Part shown: positions 18,393 through 26,865 of the stretch, in pieces
Position numbering within the stretch: the first letter of the stretch is position 1
Layout of the letters: the number at the start of each line of letters is the position of its first letter
Assembly: GCA_030431455.1 (NCBI GenBank)
Contig: JAUIJE010000003.1
Span: 72,360-136,359 of the forward strand
Direction: 5' to 3'
DNA: 64,000 bases
Source of the DNA: a bacterium
GTDB taxonomy: Bacteria > Myxococcota > UBA727 > JAUIJE01
Program-made: the position numbers and the translations under genes
Notes under the pieces: model-generated
Told to the model about the DNA's origin: nothing
What the model saw: only the letters and a program-made list of their open reading frames with translations
Database searches by the model: none

Positions 18393-18643
18393 CCGACGAC
18401 AAGCCCCTTCTCGCGGAGCAGCGCGATGACCTGTGCCATTGATCGCAGCTCTTGTGCCTCCTCTTCGGCGAACGACACTCCGAACTCTGATTCGAGGGTC
18501 ATTACGAGATTGATGATGCCCGCAGAATCCCATTCATCGATGTCGTCCTCCGAACTCGATTCCGTGAGCTCATCCGGATCGATCCCCAGCGCCGCCGCCA
18601 CCGCTTCTTTGACCTGATCGATGCCTGCCTTCCCTGCAGTCAT
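18389..18643 (-). CDS. Acyl carrier protein of the polysaccharide operon
   Basis: This 84-residue acidic protein has the phosphopantetheine site DEWDSAGIINL with Ser40, followed by LVMTLESEFGVSF, the helix II/III pattern of ACPs. It differs from the canonical GADSLDxVE motif of the fatty-acid ACP encoded at 52506, so it is a dedicated carrier. ATGA overlaps on both sides couple it to the FkbH-like gene upstream and the MaoC-SDR gene downstream. In FkbH systems the ACP carries a glyceryl group derived from 1,3-bisphosphoglycerate. Confidence 0.92.
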   Translation of the reverse strand: MTAGKAGIDQVKEAVAAALGIDPDELTESSSEDDIDEWDSAGIINLVMTLESEFGVSFAEEEAQELRSMAQVIALLREKGLVVG

Positions 18644-20400
18644 GCTCCACCTCCCGTGATTCTCTTGATGTGCTCAGGCCAAGTCGGAGCGCGTTCACGT
18701 GCGATCACAAAGCGTTCGCCATCCTGTGTGCCTGCCGCGGTCGGCTCAAAGCCTCGTCGAGGAAAGAAGTCCCTCACCATGGCGTTCTTGGCCGTCGGCC
18801 GATACTCGGCTTGCACAGTCCCGACGTAAGGGGCCAACTGCGACATCAAGTCTGCCAACATGGCGTCCTCCACGCCTCGGTTCATGACACGGCAACTCAT
18901 GAGGAACGTCTCGATGACTGCGCCGTCCTGCTCGCTTTTCACGACGCCTACGCCAACGATCCCCAACTTGCCGTAGCGGTCCTCGAGGCGATACCACCGG
19001 ATGGCGATCGCAGGATCGTCCATCATCCTTCGGAGCTCATCTTCGGTGTACCGAATCGTCGTCAGATTGTACTGATTGGTCTTCTGGCAAAGCTGATGCA
19101 CCCTGGCGAACGTTCCTGCATCGAGGTCACCACATTCCAGGGTCATCTCCAGGGACCGCAAAAAATCCTGAAGATTCGTCGCGTCGCTGACGGCCTCCTG
19201 CCTTTTTCGGTCGGCGAGCATCATCTCGGACCTGGTTCGGTCCTCTTCAGACACAGATGGGGCAAACACACCCTCGAGGTCGCTCAACGCCGCGACGTAG
19301 CCACCAGGGTGCGTTGGTAGGTCCAGGACGCGAACCTCCGGAACGTTCGCCCGAACCTCGGCGCGCTCTACTGGGTTATCATCGATAAACACCAGGCTGT
19401 TCAGACCAATGTTGAGCGAGGCAGCGATTCGCCGCAGCATTTCGGACTTCGGTTGCCATCCCGCCTCAATCGCCACGAAGTCGGATTCGCGCAGGACGAG
19501 ATCGGGATGGGCCCTGAAGCATTCGGCCACCGCATCGGGGTAGTTCTTGCTGGCAATCGCCAACATCAAACCCCGTGCCTTCAAAGACCGCAGAGCCAGC
19601 TGGAACCGTCGAAACAACAGGCCCTGGCCTTCATCGCCTATCTTGATTCCTGCCAGGCCGTCATCGCCCAACACCCCACCCCACAAGGTGTTGTCGAGGT
19701 CAAGCACCAAACACTTGTGTCTGGGAAGCAACACCCCGTACAACGTGCGCGCCAATGCTCGAGCATACGCCGGCTGGGCAGTGCTGCTGATCGCAACGCG
19801 CGCCATGGCGAACAGCTTCTCGTCAAAGAACGCGTCCAAGCCAATGCGATTCACAGCCTGAACGTGGTCGAACACAAACGCGCCAGGCACATCGGCCAAC
19901 GCTGCAGCAAGATCCACGTTGAGCGACGAGACAACCGCGGCAGGTCCATTGGCCTGTCCGGCCTCGAAGGGATCGAGCAGTCGTCCTTGGCTGGGATGGA
20001 AGTTGCTGACAAGGATCGTTGCACTTGTCCGGTCGCGCAGAGTCTGAACCAGCGACCTCAACCGACCCTTGATGGATTCCACGCGCTCTTGTCGTGAATC
20101 GACGTCCAACGATTCAAAGGCGTGGCCGAACGCCGCGTCCAGGTCCTCGAGACGCAGCAACAGAATCACCGCCTTCGCGTTGCTTTGGTAGAGCTCGGAC
20201 GAGTCGTCGAGGATCTCCTGTTCCAACTGACCCATGGGCGCGTGCCATGGCCGAACCAGCCAACCCATCTCGAAGGCGGCGTCGATCAGGTAGGGGCGGA
20301 GAAAGGCAGTGTGGAAGGTGGAAAGCAATGCGACCGGCGTACCCTCTTCGACCAATCGAGGCTCAAGCTCTTTCGCCCTTTTTAGTGCCGAAACGCTCAC
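18640..20400 (-). CDS. FkbH-like HAD-IIIC enzyme (candidate glyceryl-ACP synthase)
   Basis: This 586-residue protein has the full FkbH layout. The N-terminal SGNH-like region contains LLSTFHTAFLRPYL. The HAD domain has the nucleophile motif LVLDLDNTLWGGVLGDDG (Asp234, Asp236), IASKN and VFIDDNPVERAEV. The C-terminal domain is GNAT-like with QKTNQYNLTT and MSCRVMNRGVE. FkbH enzymes dephosphorylate 1,3-bisphosphoglycerate and load D-glycerate onto an ACP; the ACP gene is the next one. The GTG start at 20400 overlaps the GSCFA stop. Substrate identity here is inferred from the family. Confidence 0.9.
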   Translation of the reverse strand: MSVSALKRAKELEPRLVEEGTPVALLSTFHTAFLRPYLIDAAFEMGWLVRPWHAPMGQLEQEILDDSSELYQSNAKAVILLLRLEDLDAAFGHAFESLDVDSRQERVESIKGRLRSLVQTLRDRTSATILVSNFHPSQGRLLDPFEAGQANGPAAVVSSLNVDLAAALADVPGAFVFDHVQAVNRIGLDAFFDEKLFAMARVAISSTAQPAYARALARTLYGVLLPRHKCLVLDLDNTLWGGVLGDDGLAGIKIGDEGQGLLFRRFQLALRSLKARGLMLAIASKNYPDAVAECFRAHPDLVLRESDFVAIEAGWQPKSEMLRRIAASLNIGLNSLVFIDDNPVERAEVRANVPEVRVLDLPTHPGGYVAALSDLEGVFAPSVSEEDRTRSEMMLADRKRQEAVSDATNLQDFLRSLEMTLECGDLDAGTFARVHQLCQKTNQYNLTTIRYTEDELRRMMDDPAIAIRWYRLEDRYGKLGIVGVGVVKSEQDGAVIETFLMSCRVMNRGVEDAMLADLMSQLAPYVGTVQAEYRPTAKNAMVRDFFPRRGFEPTAAGTQDGERFVIARERAPTWPEHIKRITGGGA

Positions 20401-21473
20401 AGGAACTTCCTCAAAGAGGCAGGCAGGTACCGCTGAGGAATGGATTCCTTGAGCCGCTTCTTCGCGCGCCAGGCGAGGCGACGGACACGGCTGGGCTCGT
20501 TCACAGTCGTCGTTGGCGCAATCGGTGTTCGGTCCTTCTGGGGCTCAGAAGCAATGAGACTGAGGGAGGGAGGGGCGTCCACCTGGGCATCCGGACCGCC
20601 AAACGTCCGAAGCAAGTGCCAGCCGAATAGCTCCACCGCTCGGGGGTTGTAGTGTCGGCCGTCCTCCTCGGCGAACGCCAGCGGGTCGTCCGAGAACCGT
20701 ACGAAGTCTGCCACCGGCAGGAAGTGAACCGAGTCATCGCCCTCGGCGAACTCGGACATCGCACTGTGCAACCGAGCAACCGACTTCATGGAAGCACTGC
20801 GCACATCCCCAGGCAGGAGCGTGGCGAACAACGGAATGCCGCTGGTGGAGAACACGAGCTCAACTCCGGGTTTGAGCCGACGCAGCCCTTCGGTGATCGC
20901 ACGAAGGTCGCTCTTGATTTCTTCGACGGTCTGCATCCTCGTTGACAACTTCATGTCCTGGGCGATCTGCGGTGGGGGAAGGAGGATGAGGTGGTTTTCT
21001 GTGCTGGGCGATGGAAAGACCTCAGCGAACTCCGCGAAGACGAACACGACATCCGCGCCGCGCATCTGGCGTGCAGCCTTTGCATCTCGCGAGGCGCGGC
21101 GGGCGAGAACCTCTTCCGGAGAACCGAGTACCTGCGTGTAGCTTTTGGCGAACGGGTCCAAAAAACCCTTGCCGTCGGGAAGCTCCCACACACCCTCCGT
21201 GTCCCGCTGCGGCCACTCCTCGTTTGCCGCCCTCACCGCTTGGAGGATGGTCTTTGTGTCGTAGAGATGACCGTCGGGGTGCGATTTGGCATTGAACCCC
21301 CAGCGTCGCAACGTCGCGGTCAGCCACACCGCAGCGCAAGAACCGAGAAAAAAGAGGTTCGATGCGCGATCGAACAGCTGATGCGGAACCACCTCCGGTT
21401 CGGAGTGTCGCCCTCGCCAGGTATGCACATGGTCGAACTCCCACGTGCCACGTTTTCCCTCAAGAAATGGCAT
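20397..21473 (-). CDS. GSCFA-domain protein (SGNH-like), putative acyl-handling enzyme
   Basis: This 358-residue protein carries FFLGSCAAVWLTATLRRWGFN, the variant GSC(F)A signature of the GSCFA family. It also has VFVFAEFAEVF and the C-terminal HYNPRAVELFGWHLL, where the His-containing motif of the family falls. GSCFA proteins are predicted SGNH-type esterases or acyltransferases with no firm biochemistry. Its place between a methyltransferase and the FkbH/ACP pair suggests it transfers or trims the carrier-bound group. The last 45 residues are Arg/Lys rich. It starts at an ATG 35 nt after the preceding stop. Confidence 0.78.
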   Translation of the reverse strand: MPFLEGKRGTWEFDHVHTWRGRHSEPEVVPHQLFDRASNLFFLGSCAAVWLTATLRRWGFNAKSHPDGHLYDTKTILQAVRAANEEWPQRDTEGVWELPDGKGFLDPFAKSYTQVLGSPEEVLARRASRDAKAARQMRGADVVFVFAEFAEVFPSPSTENHLILLPPPQIAQDMKLSTRMQTVEEIKSDLRAITEGLRRLKPGVELVFSTSGIPLFATLLPGDVRSASMKSVARLHSAMSEFAEGDDSVHFLPVADFVRFSDDPLAFAEEDGRHYNPRAVELFGWHLLRTFGGPDAQVDAPPSLSLIASEPQKDRTPIAPTTTVNEPSRVRRLAWRAKKRLKESIPQRYLPASLRKFL

Positions 21474-21508
21474 GGGTCACTCCCGCAGTGACTTGAACGG
21501 CAGCGCGC

Positions 21509-22327
21509 TCACGACGGTTTGCAGGTGGCGGTGAGTCGCACATAGGGTTGGGAACCCGACCCCACGTCCTCGAGCACCTTCTTGGTCAGAGTGAGTCCCG
21601 TGCCGTTCATCAGGTGTTCGTAGTGGTGACTGAACGCCGTCCGTTTGCGCGGACGGGACTCTGTTTCACGCGCCAAATCAAGGTTGGTCACCTCGGCAAA
21701 CACCAAACGCGTGGTGTTGTTTCCCGTTGCCATCAGGCGAAAGAAATCCTGAAGCTCGCTGGGCGTAAAGTACTGAAGCGTGCCCACCGCGATGACAACC
21801 ACACCGTCCAGCGGATTGCTCTTCAGCCACTCCTGGATCTCTCCCGCGATGAACGTCAGACCAGGGAACCGCTCATTGTTGTCCGCCATCTGAGCGGCGT
21901 TCAAATCGATGCCGACCAGCGAGCGCCCTTCGCCGAATCCCTCGTTTCCAAGCCATTCCAAAAACCGTCCGCTTCCCGCGCCCACTTCGATCACCGTCTT
22001 TGTGCCGGGGAGCTCATCGAGAACTTCTCGGAGCTGGTTCACCAACGCCTTGCGCTGCTCCAGCCGGACATCGTCGTGCTCTTCAAACCACTTTTTCCCA
22101 TCCGCATTCGCCCAGAAACGATCGCGGTTGAGCCGACGAAGTTCGTGCTCCGGCAGTGCGTAGTATTGACGCTGAAACTCTCCCCACATCACCCGCTCAA
22201 ACACATTGCGTGGCGTCCGGGCCGCGAACCACTCCTCCCGCATCCCCTCGGTGAGGTCGCTGGGGAGCACGCGCCCGAGGGCCCGTCCCAAAAGGTCTTT
22301 GGTTTTTGCTTTCAGCTCTGCTCTCAT
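21509..22327 (-). CDS. SAM-dependent methyltransferase
   Basis: This is a 272-residue class I methyltransferase with VIEVGAGSGRFLEWL as the SAM loop, GIDLNAAQM, and VVVIAVGTLQYFTPSEL as the post-II/III region. The ATG at 22327 lies 1 nt after the upstream neuA stop. The open frame extends 85 codons upstream but that stretch is the shadow of neuA. It is grouped with the ACP/FkbH module, so it may O-methylate the carrier-bound group or a sugar hydroxyl. In Campylobacter a di-O-methylglyceryl group on a nonulosonic acid is known. The target here is inference. Confidence 0.83.
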   Translation of the reverse strand: MRAELKAKTKDLLGRALGRVLPSDLTEGMREEWFAARTPRNVFERVMWGEFQRQYYALPEHELRRLNRDRFWANADGKKWFEEHDDVRLEQRKALVNQLREVLDELPGTKTVIEVGAGSGRFLEWLGNEGFGEGRSLVGIDLNAAQMADNNERFPGLTFIAGEIQEWLKSNPLDGVVVIAVGTLQYFTPSELQDFFRLMATGNNTTRLVFAEVTNLDLARETESRPRKRTAFSHHYEHLMNGTGLTLTKKVLEDVGSGSQPYVRLTATCKPS

Positions 22328-22328
22328 C

Positions 22329-23021
22329 TCATGTCCTGTCGTGGTGCAATGAACGCTCCAGCAAGAACTCGGCAAACGCCCAGTCGAGCTCGTCGTTGAT
22401 GTCGTGTGATCGATCGCGCGGCATGATGTAGCCAACGCAGGTGTCATCCCAAAGTGTGCCGCCGTCAGCCAGCCTCGCCTGCCCCGCATAGACAGAACCA
22501 TTGCGCACAAACACCTTCGGCATCTCGTGGGCGGCGATCCGACCGGCCTCCTCTTCCAACAGAGGCCGGAGCACGGGACCATCCATCGTCTTCAGCTTGA
22601 GGGGATGGACGCCGTGCTCCACCTCCACCACGCTCACGGCGGACCTGGCCTCGGTGGTTTCCATGAGCGCCAGCGTGCCGTCGACATCGCTGGCGAGGGT
22701 GAACGGACTCGTGACCTGAAGAATGCAGAAGGTGTCAAAGCCCTGAAAGCACTGTAGAGCGTGCTGCACGTAGGCCACCGCCGGCGCTTTGTCACCCGCC
22801 AACGCAGCGGGACGCGCCAACGCAGCCACATGTTCCGTTCCCGCCGCGCTTTCCAAGATCACCGGGTCGTCTGAACTCACGACCCACTGGTTCACTCGTT
22901 GCGCCTTGGCCGCCACATCGAATGCCCATCGGAACAGAGGCCGTCCTCCGAGGGGACGGGTGTTCTTGCCCGGGATTCGTTTTGAACCCGCTCGCGCGGG
23001 AATGATGCCAAGTACCTTCAA
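22329..23021 (-). CDS. neuA: CMP-nonulosonate (acylneuraminate) cytidylyltransferase, copy 1
   Basis: This protein of about 230 residues has the CMP-sialate synthetase N-terminus IIPARAGSKRIPGKN, SSDDPVI, LQVTSPF, VEHGVHPLK and the C-terminal DINDELDWAFAE. It activates a nonulosonic acid with CTP in the cytoplasm. The start is unclear because only TTG codons fit. I prefer the TTG at 23021, giving MKVLGIIPARAG, 7 nt after the neuC stop; a TTG at 23039 would overlap neuC and add six residues. It is the last gene of the second nonulosonate cassette and differs clearly in sequence from copy 2 at 25205. Confidence 0.87.
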   Translation of the reverse strand: MKVLGIIPARAGSKRIPGKNTRPLGGRPLFRWAFDVAAKAQRVNQWVVSSDDPVILESAAGTEHVAALARPAALAGDKAPAVAYVQHALQCFQGFDTFCILQVTSPFTLASDVDGTLALMETTEARSAVSVVEVEHGVHPLKLKTMDGPVLRPLLEEEAGRIAAHEMPKVFVRNGSVYAGQARLADGGTLWDDTCVGYIMPRDRSHDINDELDWAFAEFLLERSLHHDRT

Positions 23022-23028
23022 CGGCCGC

Positions 23029-24180
23029 TCAGTACACAATGCGCTTTTGAATCTGCGGGGTGTGTTTGGTCAGCTCTTCCGCGATGCGTGCGCCCGCGGT
23101 CCCGTCGCCGTAAATCGGCTCCATGGGGTAGCGACCGTGATCGAGCTGACGCCGAATCGCTTTCTCGATGTCGTCTCTCGAGTGGCCGACGTCAATGACG
23201 TTCGACCCGCGCTCGCGCATGTCCTGGCGCGAACCAATGTTGACCACCGGGGTGCCGATGAACGCGCCTTCGCGAATGCCACTGGAGGAGTTCCCGACCA
23301 GACAAGCCGTTCGCTTCATGAGGTGGACGTAGGTCGCGATGGGCAGGTTCTTGAAGAAGTGCATTCGGGTGTCGCGACCCTGTTCGCGCCACTTTCGCAT
23401 CCCACGGGAAATATCCTCTGAACCAGCATCCGAGTTGGGCCACAGGCAAATCGCAGGAAGGCCCGTTGCCTCGATGGCCTCAAGGGTGGCGGTGATCTGT
23501 TCCTCGCCCACCCCGAATTCCGTGGTCACCGGGTGCTGGGACATGAGGATGAACGGCTGGTCCAATGCCACATCGCCGCCAACGCCTTCGAACTTGAGTT
23601 CGCCCAGGACCGCATCCCCATCTTGCTCGAGGATGTCCTTGACCAGGTCGATGCGCGGGCAGCCCACAAGACGAATATCGTCCTCTCGTTCGCCCAGCTT
23701 GCGAATCCGATCCGCTGCGTCTTGGCTCGCGGGGAAATGCAGGTGAGCAAACTTGGTCACTGCGTGTCGGATACTTTCGTCGATGGTACCGGTCACCTCG
23801 CCACCCATCGTGTGCGCCAACGCAATGTTCATGTACGCCGCGGCCAACGTTGTGGCCATGGTCTCGTACCTGTCACCGACCGTGACGACGTAGTCCGGCT
23901 TCAGCTCATCGAAGGTGGTGGCCAGTTCGATCAGCCCGAGCCCGGTGGTCTTCGCCATCGTCAGTGGCGTTTCCCCCTCGATGACCATGTAAATGCGACG
24001 GTCGATGGTGAACCCGTCACGCTCGACCAGGTCCACCACCGAACCGTACCGATCGAGAAGGGCCGAGGCGCCAGCAACAACCTGGAGCTGAAGCCCAGGG
24101 TGATCCTGAATCGCCTTCATCGCGGATTTGATGCTGCTGTAGTTCGCGCGGGAACCGATGACGACGCATATCTTTTTCAT
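23029..24180 (-). CDS. neuC: Hydrolysing UDP-HexNAc 2-epimerase (NeuC family), copy 1
   Basis: This 383-residue GT-B-like epimerase has GSRANYSSIKSAM at the N-terminus, VTVGDRYETMATTLAAAYM, HTMGGEVTGTIDESIRHA and LVGNSSSGIREG. These are the substrate and UDP-binding segments of NeuC enzymes that release a 2-epimerised N-acetylhexosamine from a UDP-sugar. The product feeds NeuB. The ATG overlaps the neuB copy 1 stop as ATGA. Whether UDP-GlcNAc or a di-N-acetyl bacillosamine-type sugar is used cannot be told from sequence. Confidence 0.92.
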   Translation of the reverse strand: MKKICVVIGSRANYSSIKSAMKAIQDHPGLQLQVVAGASALLDRYGSVVDLVERDGFTIDRRIYMVIEGETPLTMAKTTGLGLIELATTFDELKPDYVVTVGDRYETMATTLAAAYMNIALAHTMGGEVTGTIDESIRHAVTKFAHLHFPASQDAADRIRKLGEREDDIRLVGCPRIDLVKDILEQDGDAVLGELKFEGVGGDVALDQPFILMSQHPVTTEFGVGEEQITATLEAIEATGLPAICLWPNSDAGSEDISRGMRKWREQGRDTRMHFFKNLPIATYVHLMKRTACLVGNSSSGIREGAFIGTPVVNIGSRQDMRERGSNVIDVGHSRDDIEKAIRRQLDHGRYPMEPIYGDGTAGARIAEELTKHTPQIQKRIVY

Positions 24181-25196
24181 GTCCTACTCAGCTCTCTTTG
24201 GAAAAAGTCATCGGGGTGCAGAAGTGCGTCCGCCGCCACGTCCCGCGCCAGCGTCTTGCCCAAGTAGGCATCCAGCTGAGCCGGGGGAATGCCCGTGCCC
24301 GGCTTTTTCAATGCCACCATGTCTGCGGTGAGCGTGGTGCCACGCGGAAGAGCCTGACGGGCGACCAATGACTTCTGGAAGGTCGTTTTCATCGCGGCGT
24401 AGGCGCTGATGTCGTTCTTGTCGACGGGGTGAGCCAGCGCGGTCCAGACCTCGTTCAAGCTGTCGGCCAGAACTCGGAACCGCTCAGGCGTCATCGAATG
24501 CTGCGCATCACTGCCGTACATGAGGGTGGAGAACGTAAAATGCTTCTCCACACAAACCGCGCCCAGCGCAGCCGCCGCAATGGGACTGGCGTACCCCAGC
24601 GTGTGGTCCGAAAAACCGACCGCACAGCCGTAGCGGCCCTTCATCTCCGCGATCACATTGAGCCCCACGGCTTCAGGGCTGCACGGATACGCAGAACTAC
24701 ACTGCATGACCAAAAGAGGGCCCCCGCCGCGCAGCACCTCGACCGCCGCATCGAGTTCCGCCCAGTCGCTCATCCCACTGGACAGCAGCACCGGCTTTTT
24801 GGTCTGCGCCAAGTGTCGCAGCAACGGAAGGTTGGTCACCTCTCCGGAGGGCACCTTGTACGCGTCGACACCGACCTCCTCGAGGAAATCAATCGCCTCC
24901 AACGAAAATGGGGACGACAGAAATCCCACGTGCCGTTCGGCACAGAGCGCCATCATGTCGTCATATTGCGAGCGGGTGAACGCTGTCCGCTGAAAGTACT
25001 CAAACCGCGGCTCCGCTTTGAAGTAAGGCGGATTGGGCGCGTTCCGAATGGTCTCCGCCTCAGCAATGTGGGTTTGAAACTTCACGCACTTGGCGCCGCT
25101 GGCCGCGGCCGCCTCGATGAGCTTCATCGCATTGCCGAACGACCCGTCGTGTACTGAACCGACCTCGGCGATGAGGACCTGGTCAAATGGATGCAT
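24177..25196 (-). CDS. neuB: Nonulosonic acid synthase (NeuB family), copy 1
   Basis: This 339-residue protein has a TIM-barrel domain with [53 protein letters not shown] and VCVEKHFTFS. A C-terminal SAF/antifreeze-like domain ends in [10 protein letters not shown] and LGKTL. This is the NeuB/NeuB-like family that condenses PEP with an N-acetylmannosamine-type sugar. The ATG at 25196 lies 8 nt after the upstream neuA stop; a longer open frame above it lacks support. The EKH motif is intact here, unlike in copy 2. Confidence 0.92.
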   Translation of the reverse strand: MHPFDQVLIAEVGSVHDGSFGNAMKLIEAAAASGAKCVKFQTHIAEAETIRNAPNPPYFKAEPRFEYFQRTAFTRSQYDDMMALCAERHVGFLSSPFSLEAIDFLEEVGVDAYKVPSGEVTNLPLLRHLAQTKKPVLLSSGMSDWAELDAAVEVLRGGGPLLVMQCSSAYPCSPEAVGLNVIAEMKGRYGCAVGFSDHTLGYASPIAAAALGAVCVEKHFTFSTLMYGSDAQHSMTPERFRVLADSLNEVWTALAHPVDKNDISAYAAMKTTFQKSLVARQALPRGTTLTADMVALKKPGTGIPPAQLDAYLGKTLARDVAADALLHPDDFFQRELSRT

Positions 25197-25204
25197 AGAT
25201 TTCG

Positions 25205-25921
25205 CTACCTCGCCGGTTGGAAAGTTTCGGTGGCGTTCCGCTCCGCCCACAAGAACTGGGCAAAACGAAAGTCGAACGCATCGTTGATGTCGACACTTCT
25301 CGCTCGCGGCATCACCACACCGCGACAGTCCTGGCCGATGATGACGCCGGACTCCACCACCTCACGTCGGGTCAAATAGACCGAGCAATTGCGCACGTAG
25401 GCCGGCGGCAGGTCGGCCTTGCTCATCCGGCCCCGTTCCTCCTCGAGGTATGGCTCAAGGCGCCCACCCACCAACCGCTTGGCCTTCACCGGGTGGACAT
25501 CGTGCGGCATCTCCACAACGGTCACGACGGTGTCTGCCCCGGTTTGTTCGAGCACCTCGACGCAGGCGTCCACGTCGTCGCCCAATGTGAACGGCGAGGT
25601 CGGCTGAACGATGCAGACCGCATCCGCACGCTGCCCGCTTGCTTCATACGCCGCCAGAACATGCCGCACGTAGTCGATGGCGGGACTGTCGTCGGCGGCG
25701 AGATCGGCGGGACGCTCCAGGGCGATCGCCCCGGCCCTGGCCCGCGCCAGGTCCAACACGTCCGGATCGTCAGAGGAGACGTACAACGCAGAAAGCGTGC
25801 GAGCCGTGAGCGCGGCGTCCATGGCCCATTGCACCAACGGCTTGTCGCCCAACACCCGCACGTTCTTCCGCACCAGCCCCTTTGACCCGGCACGCGCGGG
25901 CACGATGCCGACAATGTTCAT
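25205..25921 (-). CDS. neuA: CMP-nonulosonate (acylneuraminate) cytidylyltransferase, copy 2
   Basis: This 238-residue protein has VGIVPARAGSKGLVRKN, SSDDPDVLDLA, VQPTSPF, VEMPHDVHPVKAK and a C-terminal VDINDAFDFRFA. These are the CTP and nonulosonate-binding segments of NeuA. The AGSKG instead of AGSKR loop and other changes set it apart from copy 1, so the two copies may activate different nonulosonic acids. The ATG overlaps the hydroxyacid dehydrogenase stop as ATGA. It is encoded just upstream of neuB copy 1 and closes the first cassette. Confidence 0.92.
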   Translation of the reverse strand: MNIVGIVPARAGSKGLVRKNVRVLGDKPLVQWAMDAALTARTLSALYVSSDDPDVLDLARARAGAIALERPADLAADDSPAIDYVRHVLAAYEASGQRADAVCIVQPTSPFTLGDDVDACVEVLEQTGADTVVTVVEMPHDVHPVKAKRLVGGRLEPYLEEERGRMSKADLPPAYVRNCSVYLTRREVVESGVIIGQDCRGVVMPRARSVDINDAFDFRFAQFLWAERNATETFQPAR

Positions 25922-26865
25922 GGCTGGATCCCAAGGGCACGCAACACCTTGTTGGCGACGAACGTCTCCGTCTTGACGAAACTCTCGCGCGTATTTCCGC
26001 CGATGTGGGGGGTGAGCAGAACCTCGGGCCGGCCCTGGCCGTACGCGACCACGGGGTGGGACGCGTCGATGGCGGGCTCCCCCGACAAGACGTCCAACGC
26101 GACCCCACCGAGGCGGCCATGTTGCAGCGCCGCCAACATGGCAGTCTCGTCGACGATGCCGCCTCGCGCAGTGTTGATGAGCACGGCACCGGGCTTGAGA
26201 CGCTCAAAGAACGTCTTCCCCAAGAGCCCCTCCGTCGACTCGTCGAACACGGCGTGCACCGACACGATGTCACTTTTTTCGGCCAACAGTGCGAGGTCCG
26301 CGCATCGCTCCACATCAGCAGGAAAGTCTGCGCGTGGGTCATATCCCCATACGGTGGCACCGAAGGCACCAAAGAGCCGTGCGGTGAGCTGGCCGAGACG
26401 GCCGACGCCGACCAGGCCCACCCGCTTTCCATAGATTTCAGATCCTCGGAACAGGTCGCGGTCCCACCCCCCGCTTTCGACATGTTCCGCGGCATGCGCC
26501 AGACGCCGCAACAGGGCCAAGGTCAGCGCGAGGGTGTGCTCAGCGGTGGCCACGACGGTGCGCAGGAACTCTGCTTCGCCTTTGAGACTCACCACTTGAA
26601 CGTTCCGTGCCGCCGCGGCTTGAAGGTCGATGTGGTCGAGCCCGGTGGTGGCGGTGGCCAACACCCGGCACCGAGGCGCGGCTCCCATCTCCGCCGCCCC
26701 CACCCGAGAGGCAAGGCGAACCCAAACCGCGTCAAAGTTCGCGAAAGCGGCCGGCAGGTCCGCCGGGACGGTGGCCTCCATCGTCACGTCACAATGCTCA
26801 CGCAACAGTCCCAATGCCGGCTCACTGAAGTCATCGGGCTCGGCAATGAGGACGCGAGGGGTCAC
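25918..26865 (-). CDS. D-isomer-specific 2-hydroxyacid dehydrogenase
   Basis: This 315-residue enzyme has the two-domain layout of the phosphoglycerate dehydrogenase/formate dehydrogenase superfamily. It shows the NAD loop GLVGVGRLGQ, LINTARGGIVDE with the catalytic Arg, and TPHIGGNTRES with the catalytic His. It lacks the C-terminal ACT domain of biosynthetic SerA. The GTG start overlaps the neuC copy 2 stop and its own stop overlaps neuA copy 2, so it is locked inside the nonulosonate cassette. It may act on a 2-keto or 2-hydroxy acid precursor, possibly a glycerate derivative for the ACP module. This is inference. Confidence 0.88.
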   Translation of the reverse strand: MTPRVLIAEPDDFSEPALGLLREHCDVTMEATVPADLPAAFANFDAVWVRLASRVGAAEMGAAPRCRVLATATTGLDHIDLQAAAARNVQVVSLKGEAEFLRTVVATAEHTLALTLALLRRLAHAAEHVESGGWDRDLFRGSEIYGKRVGLVGVGRLGQLTARLFGAFGATVWGYDPRADFPADVERCADLALLAEKSDIVSVHAVFDESTEGLLGKTFFERLKPGAVLINTARGGIVDETAMLAALQHGRLGGVALDVLSGEPAIDASHPVVAYGQGRPEVLLTPHIGGNTRESFVKTETFVANKVLRALGIQP

